A stretch of DNA of 10,164 bases, taken from positions 11,609-21,772 of the forward strand of contig FR890544.1 of the NCBI GenBank assembly GCA_000433415.1, given 5' to 3'. Of this stretch, positions 5,986 to 10,164 are shown piece after piece (positions within the stretch are counted from its first letter, which is position 1; each line of letters starts with the position of its first letter). Made by a program: the position numbers and the translations under genes. Below the pieces are notes generated by a model that was not told the DNA's origin, did no database searches, and worked only from the letters and a program-made list of their open reading frames with translations. Origin of the DNA: Clostridium sp. CAG:448. GTDB taxonomy: Bacteria; Bacillota; Clostridia; Oscillospirales; CAG-272.

Positions 5986-7314
5986 TTATGCTTCAATTAC
6001 AATTTTCTGTGCGTCTACAAATGTCACTTTTCCGGAGATGGAGGCGTACTGCGGAACGGAAAGACCGTTTCCGGCGCCGGCAATCATCTGCCCTTCTTCT
6101 ACCGTATCGCCCACATTGACGCAGGGAACAGACGGTGCGCCGATGTGCTGCTGCATCCGGATCTCAACCTGCTTTGCAACCAGCTTATCCGAAACAAAGG
6201 TGGGATGCTTGTCGAAGCGTGCAACGCCCAATACTTCTTTCCAACGCTGAGAAACCAACATTCTGCCGTCGCGCTCCGGGCTGGGTGTAAAGACCTCATC
6301 GGCTGAAGCAACGTACTTCATCTTGTTCTTCGCCAGAATCTTCTTATATTCCTTGATGACCATCATCGGCGAAATGCCCTGACAGCAAGCGAACGTGCCG
6401 CAGATGTCACAGCCGCAGCACAGACTTGCGGAACGGATCAGTTCGGGATCTGCCTGTGCTGCACTCAGTGTGGAACGCACCATTTTGTGCGGCTCCAGCG
6501 GGTATCCCAACAGGTGACGCGGGCACAGATCGGTGCAACGCGTGCACTGGCAGCAGGCAGAGGATGCAAGACTGAGGATCTGCGAGGCAGAGCGCTCTTT
6601 GTTGACAACGGCGGGAATGTCATCCGGAACCAAAATCAACGCATTGGTTGTTTTGACAACCACGTCTGATTGCGGATTTTTGAGTGTGCCCATTGCGGGA
6701 CCACCGTCAAACATCACATGATGCGGTCGCAGCTGTACCTTCATTGCCGCAAGCACATCACTGATCCGCATGCCGATCGGTACGCGTACTACGTAGGCTT
6801 CCGGAATGTCTCCGCCGATGGTCAACCACTTTTCAATGACGGGTTTGTCCTGCCGGATTGCGGCGCTCATATTGAAAACGGTTTCAACGTTGTATACGAT
6901 AACTCCCTGCGTAATGGGCAGATTGCCCGGCTTGATCAAACGACCGGAAACCTGATAAATCAGGTTGATCTCATCACCCATCGGGTAGATGTTGGGAACG
7001 GTCTTGACATGAACACCGGGAGCAAGCTCCTGATTGTCCGCAAGTCCCAGCGTCATGGCACGGTATGCCTTGATCGCAAGGATGGCATTTTTGATGCTGG
7101 TGAACTCCATAACCGCGCGTGCGCCTTCGACCACACGGTCCAGGTTTCGCTGAACCAACATATAGTCCGTGTACATAAGCGGCTCGCATTCAATGCAGTT
7201 AATAACAAGCAGGTCGGCGCCTGATGTCAGTTTTGCATAGGAGGGAAATCCCGCTCCACCTGCGCCGACAACGCCTTGTTTTTGTAAAATACTTTTTAAT
7301 TCAAGTCCGGGCAT
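5986..7314 (-). CDS. pduS: PduS/RnfC-like flavo-iron-sulfur electron transfer protein
   Basis: A 442-residue soluble RnfC-related protein. The N-terminal VVGAGGAGFPSYAKL (15-29) is the glycine-rich flavin/nucleotide-binding signature, with NCIECEP (39-45) after it. Two [4Fe-4S] motifs follow: C254-x2-C257-x2-C260-x3-C264-P, and C299-x2-C302-x2-C305-x4-C310. The C-terminus (about 370-442) has a barrel-sandwich-like end with SISGKVTFVDAQ. No membrane segment is seen. In propanediol compartments PduS is a cobalamin reductase. No B12-dependent enzyme or reactivase is visible here, so this copy more likely moves electrons, for example from NADH toward the activase or through PduT. The ATG at 7314 is preceded by AAAGGA at about 13 bases, a little far. 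It sits between the vertex protein and pduT genes. Confidence 0.93.
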   Translation of the reverse strand: MPGLELKSILQKQGVVGAGGAGFPSYAKLTSGADLLVINCIECEPLMYTDYMLVQRNLDRVVEGARAVMEFTSIKNAILAIKAYRAMTLGLADNQELAPGVHVKTVPNIYPMGDEINLIYQVSGRLIKPGNLPITQGVIVYNVETVFNMSAAIRQDKPVIEKWLTIGGDIPEAYVVRVPIGMRISDVLAAMKVQLRPHHVMFDGGPAMGTLKNPQSDVVVKTTNALILVPDDIPAVVNKERSASQILSLASSACCQCTRCTDLCPRHLLGYPLEPHKMVRSTLSAAQADPELIRSASLCCGCDICGTFACCQGISPMMVIKEYKKILAKNKMKYVASADEVFTPSPERDGRMLVSQRWKEVLGVARFDKHPTFVSDKLVAKQVEIRMQQHIGAPSVPCVNVGDTVEEGQMIAGAGNGLSVPQYASISGKVTFVDAQKIVIEA

Positions 7315-7357
7315 AATTCGGATCGGATCCTTTCAGATAGAATAGTGAGACGAAATG

Positions 7358-7621
7358 TTATTCCGCCATTTTATCGACAATTCCGACGATGACAGCATCG
7401 ACAGGTGCATTCTGATCGCCGACCGCAACGCGCGCGCTGCTTCCTGTCACAATCAGAACTTCTTCGCCGATCCCTGCGCTGATGGTACGGTCAACCGCAA
7501 CCATGTAGTTGTCGGTCAGAAGAGTGCCCTCCATCAGGCGGACTTCCAAAAACTTGAAGCCGCGCAGGGAATCGAATTTGTTTGTGGAGACAATTGTTCC
7601 GGTTACTTTTCCTTTAATCAT
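7358..7621 (-). CDS. eutN: EutN/CcmL-family pentameric vertex protein (BMC-P)
   Basis: An 87-residue BMC vertex protein that forms pentamers capping the shell corners. It begins MIKGKVTGTIVSTNKFDSL and contains GFKFLEVRLM (21-30), VAVDRTISAGIGEEVLIVTGSSAR (about 41-64) and the closing PVDAVIVGIVDKM, all typical of EutN/CcmL. The ATG at 7621 is preferred because GAGG lies about 8 bases upstream. A TTG at 7645 would add 8 residues but overlap the pduL gene without a good site. The gene starts 10 bases after the pduL stop, so the two are probably coupled. Length is normal for the family. Confidence 0.94.
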   Translation of the reverse strand: MIKGKVTGTIVSTNKFDSLRGFKFLEVRLMEGTLLTDNYMVAVDRTISAGIGEEVLIVTGSSARVAVGDQNAPVDAVIVGIVDKMAE

Positions 7622-7631
7622 GTGTAAAACC

Positions 7632-8291
7632 TCAGTCCTTGACAACGGTTACGGTACTGCCGTTTTTGAAACCGACTGCATTGGCATCGTCGGTATCAAT
7701 ATGCATTTCCAGTCTGAATTGATTGCTGACACGGATCTGCACGTCATACCACCGGGTGCGTTTTGTGCCGCTGAAGGCATCCACATTGATGTATTCTCCG
7801 TCGTGAACGCCGAATTTTGCGGCATCTGCCGGACTCATGTGAATATGACGGTTGGCAATGATGCAACCCTCTTTCAGTTGCAGAATGCCCTTGGGACCGA
7901 CAATGGTGATCGGTGCGGAACCGTCCAAATCACCGGATTCACGTACGGGAGGCTTGACTTTCAGTACATAGGAATCGGTCACGGAAATTTCAACCTGACT
8001 GCGCTTGCGGAGCGGACCGAGCACGCGCACGCCCTCAATGGGACGCATAGACGGACCGATCAGCGTCAACTGTTCTTTGCAGGCATATTGTCCGGGTTGA
8101 GAAAGATCCTTGATAGGGGTCAGCTCATAGCCGGGACCAAACAGCGTTTCCAAATCCTCCTTGGTCAGATGAATATGTCTGTTGGAGATACCGACAGGAA
8201 TTTTCATATCTGCGGGATCTGCAGGCGGGGCGTCAAGATTGGTCAACACCTGTCGCACGATCGCGGCGACCTGCTCACTTGTAAGTGCCAT
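7632..8291 (-). CDS. pduL: PduL-type phosphate propanoyltransferase
   Basis: A 219-residue phosphotransacylase converting acyl-CoA and phosphate to acyl-phosphate and CoA, thereby recycling CoA inside the compartment. Two PduL domains are present. SNRHIHL (36-42) holds H39 and H41; ANRHIHMSP (146-154) holds R148, H149 and H151; EMHIDTDDAN (195-204) supplies H197. These histidines are the expected zinc and catalytic positions. The first 20 residues (LTSEQVAAIVRQVLTNL) form a likely amphipathic helix, followed by a Pro/Ala/Asp linker. This is the usual form of an encapsulation peptide that directs cargo into shells. The ATG at 8291 has GAGG 8 bases upstream. It is the first enzyme after the block of shell genes. 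The acyl group is probably propionyl, if the dehydratase uses 1,2-propanediol. Confidence 0.95.
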   Translation of the reverse strand: MALTSEQVAAIVRQVLTNLDAPPADPADMKIPVGISNRHIHLTKEDLETLFGPGYELTPIKDLSQPGQYACKEQLTLIGPSMRPIEGVRVLGPLRKRSQVEISVTDSYVLKVKPPVRESGDLDGSAPITIVGPKGILQLKEGCIIANRHIHMSPADAAKFGVHDGEYINVDAFSGTKRTRWYDVQIRVSNQFRLEMHIDTDDANAVGFKNGSTVTVVKD

Positions 8292-8531
8292 AGTTTTATC
8301 CTCGTTTCTCTTATCAGTTCAAATCTCAAATCGGAAAATCACAGACGCCGAAGCATAAAATGCGTTTATACATCCGCGTCCGGAGATCTTCCTTTTGGAT
8401 GCCGGGGAGCCGGAGGTCTCCCGCCCACAAAAGGGAAGGGAGAAACCTCCGGAAGCACCTTGCCATTGAAATGTACCGTACTGGCGCAAGCATGATACCG
8501 GTCGACACGGCACGTCTCAAAGCCGGCGAAA
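8292..8531. other. 240-base intergenic region between shell block and pduL
   Basis: No gene is supported here. Short frames on both strands lack ribosome binding sites and recognisable protein. It holds the strong hairpin at 8410-8452 and the pduL ribosome binding site near 8300. I see no convincing sigma-70 promoter. Its length is unusual in an operon where most gaps are under 100 bases. Confidence 0.6.
8410..8452 (-). other. Strong inverted repeat in the gap before pduL
   Basis: CCGGAGGT (8410-8417) pairs with ACCTCCGG (8445-8452). CTCCC (8418-8422) pairs with GGGAG (8438-8442), leaving two bulged A (8443-8444). CCC (8424-8426) can pair with GGG (8433-8435) around a short ACAAAA loop. About 16 base pairs form in total. 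On the transcribed strand it is followed by GC-rich sequence, not a U-run, so a classic terminator is unlikely. Possible roles are protection or processing of the shell-gene message, or a dispersed repeat element. Confidence 0.65.
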
Positions 8532-8804
8532 TCAGCCAATCTTGGGGAGCAGATACTCCACGTCGGAATGCGGTCTGGGAATGACATGTGTGGCAATGAC
8601 CTCGCCAAGTCTGGATGCAGCAGCACCGCCTGCCTCAACGGCAGCCTTGACGGCACCCACATCGCCGCGGACCATGACGCTCACGAGCCCGCTACCGATT
8701 TTTTCGGAGCCGATCAACTGGACATTCGCAGCCTTTACCATCGCATCCGCTGCCTCAATTGCGGCAACAAGACCTCTGGTTTCAACCATACCGAGAGCTT
8801 CCAT
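8532..8804 (-). CDS. PduA/EutM-type BMC-H hexameric shell protein (copy 2)
   Basis: A 90-residue single BMC domain. It starts MEALGMVETRGLVAAIEAAD and has the pore loop KIGSGL (35-40), the same pore motif as PduA and PduJ, so a small polar-metabolite pore is expected. The C-terminus is HVIPRPHSDVEYLLP. It forms hexagonal facet tiles. The protein differs from the BMC-H at 9218-9493 at only a handful of positions (N-terminus, A54/S, R77/A, S80/D, Y84/L), while the DNA has many synonymous changes. The ATG at 8804 has AGGAGG 8 bases upstream, one of the best sites in the operon, consistent with a major shell component. Confidence 0.96.
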   Translation of the reverse strand: MEALGMVETRGLVAAIEAADAMVKAANVQLIGSEKIGSGLVSVMVRGDVGAVKAAVEAGGAAASRLGEVIATHVIPRPHSDVEYLLPKIG

Positions 8805-8862
8805 CTTTATTTCCTCCTTTGAAAGAAATATGTAATCAGAATAAGTGGAACCGACGGAATCA

Positions 8863-8904
8863 GGGTTTCACCGCATCATTCTGATGGCAGAATGCGCGGC
8901 ACCC
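8863..8904 (-). other. Stem-loop directly after the stop codon of the divergent BMC-H gene
   Basis: GGGT (8863-8866) pairs with ACCC (8901-8904), CCGC (8871-8874) with GCGG (8896-8899), and CATTCT (8877-8882) with AGAATG (8889-8894) around a 6-base loop. Small internal loops separate the helices. On the transcribed strand it begins at the base after the TAA. No U-run follows. It is less perfect than the other hairpins here. Confidence 0.5.
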
Positions 8905-9186
8905 TTAAACACCGTCTGTCTTGAGAAAACGCATGATGTCGGGGTGAGGACGTGCGATAACCTCGCACAGCTTCACGGATCCGACCTCTGCTGCCGCCGT
9001 TTTGCCGGCTTCCGCGGCGGCTTGCACCGCGGAAACCGAACCTTCAACGACGACCGTTACCAGTCTGCCGCCCAAGCGTTTCTCGACATGAATCAGCTTT
9101 ACATCCGCCGCCTTGACCATTGCGTCAAGACCGACAATGGCAGTTACCATTGCCTGCACTTCGAGCAACGCTATTGCGTTATCCAT
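8905..9186 (-). CDS. Divergent BMC-H shell protein with arginine-containing pore loop
   Basis: A 93-residue single BMC domain starting MDNAIALLEVQAMVTAIVGLD. The pore loop reads KRLGGRL (36-42) instead of KIGSGL, putting two arginines (R37, R41) at or near the hexamer pore. One cysteine, C74, lies in the last strand (VKLCEVIARPHPD). The PHPD segment and overall length are normal for BMC-H. It lies between the two near-identical PduA/EutM-type genes, about 31 bases after one and 100 before the other. The ATG at 9186 has AGAGG upstream. The fold is clear; the effect of the charged pore on selectivity is inference. Confidence 0.95.
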   Translation of the reverse strand: MDNAIALLEVQAMVTAIVGLDAMVKAADVKLIHVEKRLGGRLVTVVVEGSVSAVQAAAEAGKTAAAEVGSVKLCEVIARPHPDIMRFLKTDGV

Positions 9187-9217
9187 TCTTTACCTCTTGC
9201 TTGTTTTCGGTGACTGA

Positions 9218-9493
9218 TCAGCCGATTTTGGGCAGAAGGAGCTCAACATCGTCGTGAGGAGCCGGGATGACGTGTGTAGCGATGACTTCGCCGAGTCTGG
9301 AAGCGGCAGCGCCACCAGCCTCAACAGCGGACTTTACAGCGCCCACGTCGCCGCGGACCATGACGCTCACGAGTCCGCTACCGATCTTCTCGGAGCCGAT
9401 CAGCTGAACGTTTGCTGCTTTGACCATTGCATCTGCTGCCTCGATTGCAGCGACAAGACCTCTGGTTTCAACCATACCAAGTGCGAGTTTCAT
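9218..9493 (-). CDS. PduA/EutM-type BMC-H hexameric shell protein (copy 1)
   Basis: A 91-residue single BMC domain starting MKLALGMVETRGLVAAIEAAD, with the canonical pore motif KIGSGL (36-41) and the C-terminal APHDDVELLLPKIG. It is nearly identical in protein to the copy at 8532-8804, pointing to duplication within the operon followed by synonymous drift. The loss of R77 and gain of D81 make its C-terminal edge more acidic than its sister, which may matter for facet-edge or cargo contacts. The ATG at 9493 has AAGGAGA 7 bases upstream. Probably a bulk facet protein. Confidence 0.96.
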   Translation of the reverse strand: MKLALGMVETRGLVAAIEAADAMVKAANVQLIGSEKIGSGLVSVMVRGDVGAVKSAVEAGGAAASRLGEVIATHVIPAPHDDVELLLPKIG

Positions 9494-9579
9494 AATTTTT
9501 TCTCCTTTTTATTGTTTCATTTTGTTTTTTGTAGGGTGAATTTATCAATCAGTGCCGACGCCAAGTGCCGGACAGCCGA

Positions 9580-9966
9580 TTAAACATTGGAATTGGTTTT
9601 TTTAGCGGTGCGGGAAGAGCCGCGTGCCGCCTTCTTTTGCGGAAGATTGCGGAGCTTATCACGTCCGAGTGCATTCAGATGCGCGAACCACTCAACGTCC
9701 GGCGAAAGACCGGGATTGATTTTGGATGTGATAAACAACCCGCGCTTTTTTGCCTCGTTGATGCCCAGCTCTGCCGCGGATTCCACGGCTGCGGGGTCGC
9801 CCTCAAATTTGACGATCATAACCAGCGGGACTTCGCACTTATCCGCGTTTGCGGGTTTGTTTCTGTCAATGGCAACGACTTTGACATCTGCCGCTTTGGC
9901 AACGGTGTCCGCAACGACAATTGCCGTCGTGAAGCCGTAGACTTCGATCATTCCGAGTGCTGCCAT
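9580..9966 (-). CDS. BMC-H shell protein with enlarged pore loop and basic C-terminal tail
   Basis: A 128-residue protein. The BMC domain covers about residues 1-92 (MAALGMIEVYGFTTAIVVADTV at the start, SPDVEWF near its end). The usual pore loop KIGSGL is replaced by a longer segment, DRNKPANADKCEVPL (34-48), with cysteine C44. About 35 residues follow the BMC fold. The last part is rich in Lys, Arg, Ser, Asn (KKAARGSSRTAKKTNSNV, 111-128) and probably flexible. Six tails per hexamer could contact cargo, other facets or nucleic acid. Tailed BMC-H proteins are known in other compartments, such as PduK, but this tail has no recognised domain. The ATG at 9966 has AAGGA 8 bases upstream. It is the first shell gene after the alcohol dehydrogenase gene. 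Confidence 0.92.
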   Translation of the reverse strand: MAALGMIEVYGFTTAIVVADTVAKAADVKVVAIDRNKPANADKCEVPLVMIVKFEGDPAAVESAAELGINEAKKRGLFITSKINPGLSPDVEWFAHLNALGRDKLRNLPQKKAARGSSRTAKKTNSNV

Positions 9967-9993
9967 ATGGTATATCCTTTCCGTTGTATGCCG

Positions 9994-10035
9994 GTTCCGT
10001 CCGTACCGTTCTCTGATTCAGAGGCGGTCGGGAAC
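9994..10035 (-). other. Stem-loop between alcohol dehydrogenase and first shell gene
   Basis: GTTC (9994-9997) pairs with GAAC (10032-10035), CCG (10001-10003) with CGG (10029-10031), ACCG (10005-10008) with CGGT (10025-10028), and CTCTG (10011-10015) with CAGAG (10019-10023) around a 3-base loop. That is about 16 pairs with small bulges. It lies 18 bases after the dehydrogenase stop codon on the transcribed strand. There is no U-run after it. Confidence 0.55.
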
Positions 10036-10053
10036 AGGGAATTCCGGCTGCAC

Positions 10054-10164
10054 TTATTTTGCAATGTAGCAGATCTTGATGCCCTTCTGTGCGACGTTGG
10101 TTTCCATCGCTTCGTTCATCTGATCCAGCGGGAAGGAATGCGTAATCAGGCTCTCAACCGGGAT
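10054..10164 (-). CDS. Zinc-type (MDR) alcohol dehydrogenase, C-terminal end only
   Basis: The last 36 residues of a protein cut by the window edge. They begin IPVESLITHSFPLDQMNEAM and end KICYIAK before a TAA at 10056-10054. The pattern of a hydrophobic strand, T/S-H-x-F-PL-D-x-MNEAM, then a closing strand is the C-terminus of medium-chain zinc-dependent alcohol dehydrogenases. In this setting it would reduce propionaldehyde (or 3-hydroxypropionaldehyde) to the alcohol and regenerate NAD+. Catalytic zinc ligands and the Rossmann motif are outside the window, so exact subfamily and substrate cannot be judged. It is separated from the shell block by 87 bases containing a hairpin. Confidence 0.75.
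   Translation of the reverse strand: MPVESLITHSFPLDQMNEAMETNVAQKGIKICYIAK

Noticed and set aside
7509..8495. Long plus-strand open frame (328 codons) opposite pduL and the vertex protein gene
   Set aside because: Antisense to two firmly identified genes, crosses the intergenic gap, and resembles no protein family.
8319..8662. Short minus- and plus-strand open frames in and near the gap before pduL
   Set aside because: They start with weak codons or inside the neighbouring shell gene, have no ribosome binding site, and show no recognisable sequence.
1..10164. CRISPR arrays, tRNA or rRNA genes, insertion sequences, prophage genes
   Set aside because: No regularly spaced repeats, cloverleaf-like segments, transposase or phage proteins were seen on either strand.

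Overview
The window is one continuous minus-strand operon segment for a glycyl-radical-enzyme bacterial microcompartment (GRM). It carries a B12-independent diol/glycerol dehydratase and runs from high to low coordinates. No plus-strand gene is supported. The moderately high GC content, strong AGGAGG-type ribosome binding sites, TTG starts and protein types suggest an anaerobic Clostridia member, perhaps a gut Oscillospirales bacterium. That taxonomic guess is inference only.

Order of genes in the direction of transcription: the end of a zinc-type alcohol dehydrogenase (10164-10054, cut by the window edge); four single-domain BMC shell proteins (9966-8532), one with an enlarged pore loop and a basic tail, two near-identical PduA/EutM-type copies, and a divergent one between those copies; a 240-base gap with a strong hairpin; PduL phosphotransacylase; the EutN/CcmL pentamer vertex protein; the PduS/RnfC-like flavo-iron-sulfur protein; the PduT-like tandem BMC trimer; the 843-residue glycyl radical dehydratase; its radical SAM activase; the EutS/PduU-type permuted shell protein; the EutP/PduV GTPase; a ParA-type ATPase; and a small charged protein overlapping the ParA gene.

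Proposed working: the activase installs the glycyl radical on the dehydratase, which converts 1,2-propanediol (or glycerol) to an aldehyde inside the shell. An acylating aldehyde dehydrogenase, not present in this window, would make the acyl-CoA. PduL turns that into acyl-phosphate and recycles CoA. The alcohol dehydrogenase recycles NAD+. PduS and the cysteine-bearing PduT probably move electrons across the shell. The ParA protein plus the small protein look like a McdA/McdB-type positioning pair for the compartment.

Most notable: the ParA/small-protein pair at the operon end, an activase lacking the ferredoxin-like insert usual for dehydratase activases, three different predicted pore chemistries among the BMC-H paralogues, and strong hairpins without U-tracts at four gene junctions where expression ratios would be expected to change.
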